Source: Inia geoffrensis (lineage: Eukaryota; Chordata; Mammalia; Artiodactyla; Iniidae). Taken from it: a stretch of 64,000 nucleotides of DNA. Positions within the stretch are counted from its first letter, which is position 1. Every line of letters starts with the position of its first letter. The stretch is taken from positions 29,953,523 through 30,017,522 of the forward strand of contig CM070918.1 in NCBI GenBank assembly GCA_036417435.1. Direction: 5' to 3'. The notes below the pieces were generated by a model. That model was given only the letters and a program-made list of their open reading frames with translations. It had not been told where the DNA came from and ran no database searches. Below, piece by piece: positions 11,503 to 23,879 of the stretch. The translations under genes and the position numbers were made by a program.

Positions 11503-11694
11503 TTTTTTTTTTAATTAATTAATTTATTTGGTTACACAGGGTCTTAGTTGCAGCAGGCAGGCTCCTTAGTTGTGGCATGTGAACTCTTAGTTGTGGCATG
11601 CATGTGGGATCTAGTTCCCTGGCTGGGGATCAAACCTGGGGCCCCTGCATTGGGAGCGTGGAGTCCCAACCACTGTGCCACTGGGGAAGTCCCC
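11503..11694 (-). mobile_element. CHR-type SINE, medium type
   Basis: Minus-strand copy of about 190 bp, T-run and 'taattaattaatttatttgg' at its left, ending 'ccactggggaagtcccc'. Imperfect flanking repeat 'aatgtctgg' / 'agtgtctgg'. Confidence 0.88.
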
Positions 11695-12004
11695 AGTGTC
11701 TGGGTTTTTGATAGCTGTGTTTTTTGGCTCATCAGTTTAATGAAGGTGGTTTTAAAGAATGTAATGTTCGAAATAGCAAAATGAAAAGGTTGAGTAATCA
11801 AAATTTATTATTGAAATTAGTGTAGGCTTTCTCTTTGGTCGCAGAAGTAGATTACTTTGAGACAAAACATTGGGATTTGTTGTGGAAAATGAATATATTT
11901 TTGTGTATTTAAAATTCCCTATTGTTTTAGACTGGACGGTTTTTGAGGAAACTTCCAGAAGAGATACTTTATGATTCTATACACATTCAACACTCATTTA
12001 CATT

Positions 12005-12362
12005 GCCTTATCATCCTGCACACAAAGTAAATTCCTGCCTCAGGGCCTTTGCACTTGCTGATTTGCACTTGCTATTCCCTCTGTCTGATGTGTCATTCCC
12101 TAGATGGTCATGGTCCACTCCCTCACTTAAGTCCCTGATCAAATATCACTTCCTCAGAGCAGCCTTCCCTGATTAGCCCATCTAAAAATAGCACACCGTC
12201 ACTATCCTTTTAGCTTGCTTTCTTTCTCTTCACAGCACTTAGGCACTGTCTGACCTTATATGCTTGGCAGGGACATCGTCAGTATTGTTCATTGTTATAT
12301 CCCCAGACTTTGGCACATAATAATTGCTCAAGACATGTTTGTTGAATTAACTGAATGAATTT
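12005..12362 (+). mobile_element. L2 LINE 3' end, sense
   Basis: 'cctcagggcctttgcacttgctg', 'caaatatcacttcctcagagcagccttccctgatta' and the end 'tgttgaattaactgaatgaatttt' match the L2 3' end. It ends in the expected TGAATGA-like terminus. Confidence 0.75.
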
Positions 12363-12399
12363 TAATTTGACTTTAAATATTTACCTTTTTTTGCCTCCC

Positions 12400-12530
12400 T
12401 AATCAGACAGTAAATTCATGGAAGGCAGCCAAAGGCCCTGGTTGCTTATTTATCTTCTCTAAAACAATTAGCTCAGTTCTGCAAGGATGCTAAACATTCA
12501 ACCAAGATTTACTGAATGAATGCCTTGAAA
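12400..12530 (+). mobile_element. L2/MIR-like 3' fragment
   Basis: 'gacagtaaattcatggaaggcag' and 'aaagatttactgaatgaatg'-like sequence resembles a second L2/MIR end. Short and diverged. Confidence 0.4.
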
Positions 12531-12539
12531 CATGGACAT

Positions 12540-13680
12540 GTGACATGGCTAACCAGTCAGCGTTATCTGCAGGTGAACAAGAACAGTGATGTCTTGCCTT
12601 ACAGCCCACATTTTACAAACTACTTTTATGTATATTAACTCATATGATCCTTTTGGTAATACTTTAGTAGTTCTGAAGGTTTGCCTGAAGAAACAAACAT
12701 TCAAAAATAACAAATGTTAATTTCCGGCGTGTACTATTGCTAATTCTGAATACTTTTTTTTTTTTTTTTTTGGTTTAAATATCATTTAATGTGTTCTTGG
12801 ACATCTGAAAAACTATTTTAAAAGACTGAATAAGATTTAAAATAAATAAGGAAATAAGTAAAAATAAGAAAAACTGTCTTGAAACATATATATGCATGGA
12901 GAGATTTTTCGAAGAGTGTTTATCAAAGTCTTCATGGTAGTTATTTCTACATGGTGGGATCTTAGTAATGTTTACTTTTTTTTGGCTTTGCATTTTTCTC
13001 ACTTGAATGTTTAAAACAAATTTGAAGTCATGAAAAGAAACTTTTTTCTATACAATGCTTTATTTTTAATTTGCCAGTGTGAATAGCATAAAAATATCAC
13101 TACTCATTTTCCTGGCTATGTAATTCTCAGGACATAGCAAATTTCATTCTGAGAAAACTTTTAATACTGATTTATAGTAAAGCAACAACAAACAAATAGA
13201 ACGAACCAAAATTCTTTAGGGTTTTCGGTGTGTTTTCCATATTTATGCCCATGTTATTCTCTGAGCAAGAAAAAAGGTAGAGCAATGCTTCGTAATTTGT
13301 TAATTTTTCATCTTTGCCAAAAAAACCTTTCCAGGAAATTGAGCTCCCAAAATAGGCCAAAATCGGGCGTTAGGGGCTCATTCTGGACTTTGGATCAACC
13401 TTAGAGGGCACACATGAAACGTACTAACTTATTTTCCGTTTTTCTCTTGATGATTTAAAACACTTAAAATCCCTGTCTTTTCCCCACAGGAATTGGGAAG
13501 ATATGCAAATAACCACTTTGTGGAAAATCTCTGCTGATGCCAACAATATGGTCCTCAAATTAGGCTTAAAAGGTTTTGGGTTTTCTTTCATTCTGAACTA
13601 AGAAGGGTTTTTCATGGTTGCTGGTGCACCTTAGGGCAAGTGAAGTTCCTTTACACGCTGAACACCTTGTGTCTGTCTCC
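12540..13680. other. Upstream flank of TENT4B, no repeat recognised
   Basis: AT-rich sequence with a T-run at 12754-12771. Nothing coding is visible. The base composition changes to GC-rich from about 13.68 kb, where the CpG island starts. Confidence 0.5.
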
Positions 13681-14340
13681 CTGCCGGTGCATCTGCGCGT
13701 CTTTCTGTGTGCAAGTCTGCATAAAGTCGGTTTGGGGTGTGTGACGGTGGCTTTGAGCCCATGGTTTACGCACTCTACGAAGAAGCGCGCCCAGCCCTGT
13801 AGGTGGGCACAGGTTTCTCCAGTCTCGGGGTCGTGTGGGGGGACCCTCCGCCAAGGCCTGCGGCTCCCAACCCCAGCCAGGGCGCGGCAGAGCGGGCGCA
13901 GGGAGTAGTGGGATGGCCCGGCAGCCTGCGTCCAGGCAGGGTCCGGGACACATGCTCGGGTGGCGAGGGGGCGCATTTTCTCCCCTCTGGAACAGTGCTT
14001 AGAGCGGAGATCTCGGGAGGTGTCGGAGTAGCCCAGGGGGTCCCGGCGCTGCAGACTGGGGGAGGGGACAGTGGGCGGGGCGGCACCTCCCACAATCCAT
14101 TCCCTGTGGAGGGGGCGGCGACCTCCGTCCGGCCCCACCCAGCCTCAGGGACCGGGAAACTGGGACCGGAGGCGGCACGCGCTTCAGGGGCGTCTGGACG
14201 CCCAGGTACGTGCTACCCTCTCCCTAGCCAGCGCCGGGACGGTTGGGCCGGGCCGTTTCAGCCCCAGACACACCTTCCCGCGGCCTCTGTGACGCACCGC
14301 GCGGCCTCTGGGGCTGGACCGGCGGCGCGGCGCGCGCTGT

Positions 14341-14375
14341 GGGGGCGGGGCGGGGGCGGGGCTGAGGGGGCGGAC
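14341..14375 (+). promoter_or_regulatory. GC-box cluster with G-quadruplex potential
   Basis: Four G-runs of 4-5 separated by single C bases (14341-14361), then 'gctgagggggcgg'. This reads as overlapping Sp1/KLF sites and also fits a G-quadruplex pattern. Confidence 0.75.
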
Positions 14376-14644
14376 CCGGAAGAGGCCCCGCCCCGGGGCC
14401 GGAGGGGCAAGGACGCTACGGAGCAGGCGCGTCCCGCCGCCGTCGCTGCCGCTGCCGCCGCCGACGATCGCCCTTCTCCAGAGCCGCCGCTGCAGCCGCC
14501 ATTTGCACGGGGACCCCGGTGACAGGGGCTCGGCAGAGGGGCGGAGGGAGGGGGGGAGGGCCCGCGGAGCCCCCGAGGGCGGGAGCGACGCCGCCGGCGC
14601 CGGCCGGGCTCACAGCGCGACCGCGCCGCCCGCGGCGGGCCGGG

Positions 14645-14646
<2 letters not shown>

Positions 14647-14684
<38 letters not shown>

Positions 14685-14709
14685 GCAACAGCGACAGCAG
14701 CAGCAGCAG
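14647..14709 (+). repeat. Interrupted CAG triplet repeat in the TENT4B 5' UTR
   Basis: Twenty-one triplets: six CAG, CAA, six CAG, CAA, CAG, CGA, five CAG. It lies 98 bases upstream of the first ATG. In the frame of the main ORF it would read serine, but a TGA at 14732-14734 closes that frame before the ATG, so the run is untranslated from 14807. Confidence 0.97.
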
Positions 14710-14734
14710 CCGCCGAGGCCGGGCGTGCGCCTGA

Positions 14735-15436
<702 letters not shown>

Positions 15437-15480
15437 TGAGTGGTGGCCCTGCGGCCTGGCGGCCTGGCCCTTGCACACGC

Positions 15481-16519
15481 GCAGCCGGGCACACGCCCAC
15501 AGAAGGGGGGTTGGGGGGGAGCCTGGGTGAGGCCACCCCCCTCTGCCTGCCATCGTTACTGGTCCTCAGGGGGCTGATGGCCATCGCTCCATCCCTCCGC
15601 AATCCATACCTTCTCCCAACCTTGGTTAGCGGTCCACAGCTTTCCCCCCTCCCCCTCAGCTCCACGCCTTTTCTGGACATCCCCTCAGCCATCCACACCC
15701 TCCCCTCGCCTCCCTTAGTCATCCACATCCTCCTTTTAAACCCTCCACACCTTCCCTGGACCCCGCCGTTATCCATCCACTCTTTCCTCCCATCCCCCCT
15801 AGTCAAAGACACCTTCCCTCTATTCCCTCTCCAGCCCTCTAGCCCTCCCCACCCTGCTCCCCATCATCACACCCCAAAATGAAGTCGCTTAGCCCAGGCA
15901 AATCATTCATTCCCTGAGAACGTTCCTGTGTTAGTGCCTTTTGACGGTACAGGACTTGGAGGTGCTTTTCTTGCCAAGAATAGAAACATCCAGAAAGCTC
16001 CTCCCCCTCCCCCAATCCCAAACAGGAATCCGTGTCAGCCCTGAAAGGCTTTGCCTGCTATTGACCCTTGGCCCATCTCTTTATTTTTTATTTTTAAAAC
16101 TTTCCTATATTAGCGATGCCTTGCTTTGTGGGGAGTGAGGAATAGGGTGACAGTTAAGTTTAGGCTGATGGAGATGGTGAGCTCTTCTTTTCAGGCAGAT
16201 AGAACTTTCTAGGAGTTCATGGTCCTTGTCCCCAGTTTCTCCCTGTAAAGTTGTCATCCTGGCAGAGACAGCCAGTGCTTTTCATTCTAGGGGGTAACTT
16301 TATGCTAATGAATGAATGTTGCACCACTAATGACTTTCTGTTTAAAGTTCAGCTGTTACAAAATGGAATCTTACCTGACCCCTAGTGAATTATGTACATA
16401 AACAGGGACTGTTTCCAGCTAGATTTCCCTTCTGGAAGAGCCCCTGTGCTGGAATAGATTAGAGAGTCTTTTAAAAAAATGTTTGTAAAATAAAGCTTTT
16501 GGGCTTTTGGGCTTTTGGG

Positions 16520-16561
<42 letters not shown>

Positions 16562-18266
16562 AGCTTGAGTATGGAGAATGAGCTTTAAAATTGCTTTTCA
16601 TTTTTCATATCCTGTTTTACATTGTGGGCTACAGTAGGCAAATGAAATCACCATTAGTAGTCCCTTGTGAAACCTTTTCTTAGATTCATCCATTCAGATC
16701 TGCCCTGCTTTGGCAAGCAGAGAGTTCTGTGTACCTTTTTGAAGGTCTGGGTAAAATGAGTTGGTGGGTTCCATCTGCTTCTAGTGGGCTGGTGTCTGCT
16801 GTATGCTACTATTACAACTCCCACCTTTTATGGAAAATGTAGTCAAGCATTTTAGGACTGGCAGCGGGGTACATATCAAACCTGTCCTCACTTTCCAGAG
16901 GGGAACCTTTTTGGGTTTAGTCCTCTGTTGCTAAGCTTCAAGGGCGCTCTCCATGGTCATCTCGTTTTAATAAAAGGCTCATGGTTCCATCCTGTTAGCA
17001 TTTCCAAGATGAAGCATAAACCTGTGGTTTAGTGACAAGCAAATTGATATTGAGGGATTCTGGTAGTTTCATTTCACAGGAATAAGCTCCAGTTAAGTAA
17101 TCACCGTAAACTAAAATCTTGAAGTTCCCTAGTTTCGTTTTACTGAAGCTTCCGCATATGTATGTAGCAATGATACATTATAAATCCAAAATGCTGGCTG
17201 CCTCTCTTTTGGATAGATTAGAAATTCTCCTCTCTTTCACTTGCTATTTAATGTTGAGGATACTGTAAAAGGCTCACATTTGAACTTAGGTAGAAGCAAG
17301 ATGTTCTTGGTCCTGATTCAAATATTATATTGTCCTCAAAGGGATTAAGGAGAGGAATTTCCATTTCCCAGAGGGATTACTGTTTAGAAACTGATTGTAA
17401 ACCTGTCTTAAAACTGCTTATCACTTCATCAGACTTTCCATTCTTTTGCCTCCTTCTTTAGAGGATGTCAGCAGTTAAATTTTTAAAATTTTATTAAGCG
17501 GTTCCTAAGAGTGTTTTTGTAAAAGTGTCTGGGTGTTTAAAAATTCTGGTTGTGATTTATGGATCCTTACTTCTTGACTTTTACAAAAGTTTTGCTTTTT
17601 TTAATACAGGTATTTTAAAAAAATCTGATTTCAGAGTGCACCTCAATGTTACGCTATTCTGAGATTAAATATAGTAAAACTATTCTGAGTTCTTGGGATG
17701 ACTGACATTTAGCTAACAGATTAACAAATCGTGGTGGTCCCTGGCCTCTGAACTGACATGACTGTCCAGATAGGGAGAGGAAGAAAAAGCACATGAACAG
17801 TGGACTGGAACTGTGGGACAGCTGTATACACACTCTGTCTCACATGTTTGATCTCTCCGTGTTCTTTGTTTTGGCCAGACTGGTGGACTTACTCCCTGAA
17901 CACTCCAAGATCCAGTTCAAAATCCTGACTGTGTTGCCCAGGTTCATGATTTTTTTGGTTCTTCCTCTGAGATCTTGTAGTGCTTGTTTCATGCTCTTGG
18001 TATAGCTTGCTTATGTTTGATTTTCCTTTTATGTATATGTTTTCTCTTACCCACTAGATCACTAGTTAAGCTGAAATTTCTTTCTTTCTTTTTTTTAAAT
18101 TGAGGTTAAGATGGAAATTTCTTAAATGTAGAGTAAGATGTTTGGATTTCATCCTGAAGTCTTCATGGTCCTCTTTCAAAATTAAAACTAACCTGGGCTT
18201 ACCATCTCAGCCTTCTCTGTGTACCCCAGATCCAGGGAGTTTGTTTGCTTTTCGTTCTTTTTTTTC
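15481..18266. other. Intron 1 start, mostly unique sequence
   Basis: No interspersed repeat is recognised here except the simple repeats at 16496-16560. The first few hundred bases are C-rich, trailing off from the CpG island. Splicing or enhancer elements may lie here but cannot be named from sequence. Confidence 0.5.
16496..16560 (+). repeat. Octamer tandem repeat next to a (TG)n microsatellite
   Basis: Three perfect copies of CTTTTGGG (16496-16519) run directly into about twenty TG units (16521-16560). Confidence 0.95.
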
Positions 18267-18367
18267 TTTTTTTTTTTTTTTGCGGTATGCGGGCCCGGAC
18301 CGGGGCACGAACCCGTGTCCCTGCATCAGCAGGCGGACTCTCAACCACTGCGCCACCAGGGAAGCCC
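18267..18367 (-). mobile_element. CHR SINE, short type, with large internal deletion
   Basis: T-run, then 'gcggtatgcgggcccggaccggggcacg', then the normal head ending 'ccaccagggaagccc'. About 110 bp between 'gcgggcc' and 'cggaccgg' present in other copies are missing. Confidence 0.85.
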
Positions 18368-18544
18368 ATAGACTTATTCTTTTTTACTTAATGACTTTAA
18401 TAGCTATGTATTATTCTGTCTAGTGGTTACATCATATTTTACTTAAACTCGTCCCTATTTTAAGCATTTTATATTTCAATACATTGTTCAATATTCTTTG
18501 TGACTATGAGTTTCTATATAGTTTGGATTATTTAGGTTCGAATC

Positions 18545-18759
18545 TTTTTTTTTTTTTTTTTTTTTTTTGCGGTATGCGGGCCTCTTACTGTTGTGGCCTC
18601 TCCCGTTGCGGAGCACAGGCTCCGGACGCGCAGGCTCAGCGGCCATGGCTCACGGGCCCAGCCGTCCCGCGGCATGTGGGATCTTCCCGGACCGGGGCAC
18701 GAACCCGTGTCCCCTGCATCGGCAGGCGGACTCTCAACCACTGCGTCACCAGGGAAGCC
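18545..18759 (-). mobile_element. CHR SINE, short type
   Basis: Near-consensus minus-strand copy: T-run 18545-18568, full GC-rich body, head ending 'gtcaccagggaagcc'. Confidence 0.93.
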
Positions 18760-21234
18760 TTCTTTTTTTCTTTATAAAGTTGCTTTCACCTATTCTGTTT
18801 CTTGGAATTCATCCCCTTTCAGCGCTGGCTATGATGTAGGACGGGTCCGCCTGCCCCTTCTGGTTGTCCATGAAAATGAACTTTAAGCCCTTTGCTTTTC
18901 AGAGATTTAATTGTTGATCATAATGGACAAAGAGGAGATGCCAAAAGGTAGCAAACATGGGAAACTTTGGGAGATTCAGAGTCCTTGGTCCTGAGTCCAG
19001 GTGTCCAGAAACTTCTTGTGGAAGGTGCTTGGTGCTTGTCCAAGCTCATGAGGATAGGCTTGTGTTGGCTGCACTGCCAGCTCTGTAGATATTTTTTCAA
19101 GGCTTGGATGACTTGTTCAAAACAACGTTTTAGAGTAAGAATTTGACTGTGGGACATCTAGAAGTCCCTGGTGGGAAACTTGGGTTTAAGGAATAATTTC
19201 CTGAACTGGGATGATGGGTATGGGAATGGGAAGGAGTGAATGTGAGAGGTACCACAAGGTAAGAATGGAAAAGATTCTGACTCCCTTCATGGATTTAATA
19301 ACAGCTTTGAATTTGCGTGACTAGGGTAATGTTAGTGTTATTGTTGAAAATAAGGGTTATGACTGTTGGTTTGGAGCAAAAGGTATGGTGATGTTTAGAT
19401 AGAACTGTCTGGCAGGGAGATGAAATTTTGGGGCTGAGATCCAGTCATCTTTACTGCAGTGGGGCTGTGTCCTTTCTTATGTGTGCTGTACACTGTATCG
19501 TAGTAAGTCCGAGATGTTAACGCTATTCTTTGGCCCTGGCCTCATGGCCTCTTTCTGACTGTTTCTACACAATATGATCAGTGGGATTGGTGTTAGTGCT
19601 GGGCTCCGAAGCGATCAGGCAGATTAACATGAAAGAATTTAGAGGCCTTATTCCAAGGGTTTGCTCTAAGTATAATTTCTGTGCATTTGCAAATGTAGCC
19701 CACAGCAATTCTTCACTGAACTAGGACCTTCAGGTTATTGAATTTTACTGCATTTGGGTGCTTAAATGTGCTTTCAAGAAGACATCAGGTTTTCCGCAGT
19801 GTAGATTCTACACTAACTACGTAATTCATATTTGAGAATTTCAAATCTAGTACACTGTGTTCAACTAAGCTGCTTCCATGCCACAACTCATCTTCTGTCC
19901 AAAATCTGTGACAGTGAACACTGTCACACCATCAGAATCATTGGCATTTTAGCGTGTGGAATTTTCTTCAACACCCAGGAAGTTTTTAGGTGCCGAAAGG
20001 CAGAAAGAAACAATTACTAGAGCTTTTAGGAATCTACCGTGGGGTCACACAGAAGGTTTCGTTTTTTTCTGGAAAGGAAGCATGGGAAAGGGATACTAGG
20101 AAAGTCTAAGGTAGGGAGGAGGAGGGAGCGTGTGTTACAGCAGCTCTGGTCCTGGTGTGGTAGATGGCCTTACATCACAACTTCTTCCATGAAACCGCTA
20201 CCAGTAAATGCTAGTGTTAGGAGTCCAGAAGGGTCCATGGGGAGAAAATTTCAAGGGCTCCCTTGCTGGTATTGGACTGGTCAGACAGTTGTGGTTAGGC
20301 ATTCTTATACCTGAGAAGAATTTAAGCCACTTTTCTATGGAAAGTAGAAAAGCAAGGTGTTGTATGATTTTATTCAGCTTTCTTTTTGCCCTTTAGAGTA
20401 AAATTTAGTGGAGGAAACTATTTCAGGATCACACCCACTGCACTGGAGACTGTACGTATTAATCATTTATACACACTTAGGTATGGAGTAGTCTTGAAGG
20501 GACTGTAGGCCAAAGAGGATGCTCATGTGAAGAATTAGGGTCCAGTTCCCAGCAGCTGGTCTGAGACCCCTATTTTGACTCTTTCCTACAGAACTGGCTG
20601 GACAGCTCAGCCTACTTCAGGGATTCAGAGGATGGCCTAACCCTCTGAATATATGTTAGGGACTCAGCTGCTACAGAACACCAAAAAGACTTTAAATTCA
20701 TTTTTACCATTTTTAGCATGACAGGAAATTATTTTTTTCTAAGAGAATATTTATCGAAGTTGAGGATGCCCTTGAACTAGGCTTTTTATTAATTTGAACC
20801 CAAACAGCAGGTGTTAATTTATTTCCATCCTATAAGTTACTTAATGATATTAGAGACTTTTTATTCTAAGGGCTTTGGGTTATGTGGAAATTTGAGTTAA
20901 AGATTTTGGGAAAAAGCTGAATGCGGAGCTGTTTTTGTTGTGTACTGGCTCCTTAATCACTTGAAGGGTTTCAGAGTATGGAAAAAAATCTTGCCATGTG
21001 CGTAAGAGATTTCATGTAGTATCTGGTAACTGAACTCTGGAATTCTAGCTCAAGTCATGCTTTCTGCTGAAATAGTTGGAATAGTATACAGAAACCTGTG
21101 TTTTCAAATTAGTTGCTTTATTAAAAGTGCTCTATAAAATAAAAGTGCTCATGGAGCCTTTTTACCATGTTCCGTATGCTGTGTTAAACCTTTTGTATTT
21201 CTTATATTAACCTTCTCATGCATAGCCCCATCTA
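18760..21234. other. Intron 1, no repeat recognised
   Basis: About 2.5 kb of intronic sequence without interspersed repeats or coding signals that I can name. It is the longest repeat-free block of intron 1 after its first 2.8 kb. Confidence 0.5.
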
Positions 21235-22160
21235 ATTTCTTAAAACTTTTTATTTTGAAATATAGATTCACAGAAAGTTACAAAAAATAGTACAGAAAGA
21301 TCCCATGTTCCCTTCACCTAGTTTCGTGCAGTGGTAACATCTTACATAACTATAATTTAATATCAAAACCAGGCAATCAACATTGTTATAATCCATAGCC
21401 TTATTCAGATTTCACCAGTCTTATGTGCACTCATTTGTGTAGTGAGTGTGTGTTTAGTTCTGTGCAATTTTACATGTGTAGATTTGTGTAACCACCACCA
21501 CCATCTTTAAGATGCAGAACTATACCATCACCTCAAAGATCCCTCATGCCGTCCCATTATTTTCATGCACACACATCCTCATCTCTAACCTCGAACAACC
21601 ACTGATCTGCTCTCCATGTTTATTTTTTTTTCATTTCGAAAATGTTATATAAACGGAATCATATAGTACTTTACTTTGACTTTTTTCCATTTACCATAAC
21701 TCCTTTGAGTTCTTTCCAAATTGTTGCATGTTTAATAGCTCCCTCCTTTTTAATGCTGAGTAGTGTTCCAAAATTTGGATGTACCACAGTTTGTTTAACA
21801 GTTTACCTGGTGAAGGACATTCCGGAAGAGTTTATATGGTTTTTGGCTACTGCAAATAAAGCTGCTATAAACATTCATGTAGTACACATTTTTATGTGAA
21901 TGTAAGTTTTCACTTTGCGGGGAATAAATGCCCAAAAGTGCTGAGTCATTTGGTAAGCACATGAAACTGCTAAACTCTCTTCTAGAGCCGCTGTATCACA
22001 TTACATTCCTACCAGCAACGTATGTGAGATCTGGTTTCTCTGCATCCTCGCCAGCATTTGGTATTATTACTGTTTTTTATTTTAGCTGTTCTCATATGAA
22101 TAGCAATAGTTTATTATGCTTTTATCGTATTAACCACCTCATAAATAACTCCACCTGATT
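21235..22160 (-). mobile_element. L1 3' end, antisense
   Basis: 'cagaaagttacaaaaaatagtacagaaagatcccatgttcccttcaccta' and 'gctgagtagtgttccaaaatttggatgtaccacag' are the reverse complement of an old L1 3' UTR and ORF2 end. 5'-truncated. Confidence 0.8.
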
Positions 22161-22527
22161 TTAACTTTAATTTTTATTTTAAAATCTTCTTGGCAGTATT
22201 GAGAATGTCTGCAATTAAAAATCTGTAAGTAAAATTGACTTAAAAGGGCCTTACTTTTCGATTTGCTTTGATTTTATGCTTAGCAATATCACTTTAACTC
22301 TTTTATCATTGAATTACTTTACAGTGTTTCCTTTACATGTTGCTTTTTCTTAGAAACTAGTATGAAGTAGAGCTTTATTCTCATTTTCTAAAAACATATA
22401 AAAGGATAACTTCAGAGTTGATTTCAAAATTTAGAGTCCTTCCTTTCATATGCTATGAATAAACTTTATTTTCTGTTGGCTTGGCTATATTTTGGGGAGT
22501 AAACCCTGTGGTTAGTGGTGATTTTTT

Positions 22528-22825
22528 TAATTAATTAATTTTTTGGCTGTGTTGGGTGTTTGTTGCTGCACTCAGGCTCTCTCTAGCGGCGAGAGGGGCT
22601 ACTCTGTTGCAGTGTGCGGGCTTCTCACTGCAGTGGCTTCTCTTTGTTGCAGGACATGGGCTCTACGCGCGAGGGCTTTGGTAGTTGTGGCGTGCGAGCT
22701 CAGTAGTTGTGGTGCACGGGGTTAGTTGCTCTGCGGCATGTGGGATCTTCCTGGACCAGGGCTCGAACCCATGTCCCCTGCATTGGCAGGTGGATTCTTA
22801 ACTACTGCGCCACCAGGGAAGTCCC
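22528..22825 (-). mobile_element. CHR-type SINE, long type
   Basis: About 300 bp, ending 'ccaccagggaagtccc'. Near-perfect target duplication 'tagtggtgattttt' at 22513-22527 and 'tagtggtgactttt' at 22826-22840. Confidence 0.92.
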
Positions 22826-23171
22826 TAGTGGTGACTTTTTTTGTTGGTGGTGGTAGTAAGGTTTTTTTTGTTTTTTTTTTTACAGTATTTTTACATCTGA
22901 ACAGTGCCTTCAGACTGTGTAGAATAAATATATTATCTTCATGTCTATGCTAGAATTAACCATGTTTCACTGGAACCATTTTCTGGACTGAGAATTAGGT
23001 CCTGGTCTCTTATCTTTCCCTTACCAGCCCCTTGAAGTCACTGTTTTGATTTTGTCAAAATAACATAACTTTTAGCACTGTCGTTTGTATTATAAATTGT
23101 AAATTTATTGTATTGTAAATTTCTGCCAAAGCAAGAGTAAGGATGCATTAGGATTGTGGTTGTGAAGTTTT

Positions 23172-23711
23172 TTTTTTTTTAATTAATTTATTTTTGGCTG
23201 CGTTGGGTCTTTGATGTTGTGTGCGGGCTTTCTCTAGTTGCGGCAAGCGGGGGCTACTCTTCGTTGCAGTGCACAGGCTTCTCATTGTGGTGGCTTCTCT
23301 TGTTGCGGAGCACGGGCTCTAGGCGCGCGGGCTCCAGTAGTTGTGGCACGTGGGCCCAGTAGTTGTGGCTTGTGGGCTCTAGTACGCAGGCTCAGTAGTT
23401 GTGGCACACGGGCTTAGTTGCACCGCGGCCTGTGGGCTCTTCCCGGACCAGGGCTCGAACCCGTGTCCCCTGCATTGGCAGGCGGATTCTTCCGTTATTT
23501 TTTTATTTTTGTTTTTTTTGCGGTACGCGGGCCTCTCACTGTTGTGGCCTCTCCCGTTGCGGAGTACAGGCTCCAGACGCGCAGGCTTAGCGGCCATGGC
23601 TCAAAGGCCCAGCTGCTCCGCGGCATGTAGGATCTTCCCGGACCGGGGCACGAACCCGTGTCCCCTGCGTCGGCAGGCGGACTCCCAACCACTGCGCCAC
23701 CAGGGAAGCCC
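23172..23711 (-). mobile_element. Chimeric SINE dimer: short CHR unit joined to headless long SINE
   Basis: Reading the minus strand: a full short CHR unit (23711 to about 23494) ends in an A-rich linker and joins, at 'aagaatccgcctgccaatgc', a long-type SINE lacking its first ~27 bp (to 23172). One target duplication encloses both: 'ggttgtgaagtttt' at 23158-23171 and 'ggttgtggagtttt' at 23712-23725. No separate duplication flanks the inner unit. This suggests the pair inserted as one molecule or arose by recombination. Confidence 0.85.
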
Positions 23712-23879
23712 GGTTGTGGAGTTTTAAAAGTTATCTTCTAGTAATTTGGATTTAATAAAGTGTTAGGTCTGTGATGAGGTTTTATATTTGATGTCTTTAT
23801 TCTTAAATTTAGTTATTCACCCTTGGTTTTCTTCTTTGTTTGAGGTGTTAATACCACTGTTCCTTAGAATACTTGTTTT

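Noticed and set aside
13803..14522. 239-codon open frame upstream of TENT4B
   Set aside because: GC-rich shadow in the promoter; compositionally biased translation with no known domain. An upstream antisense or sense transcript remains possible but is not supported by sequence alone.
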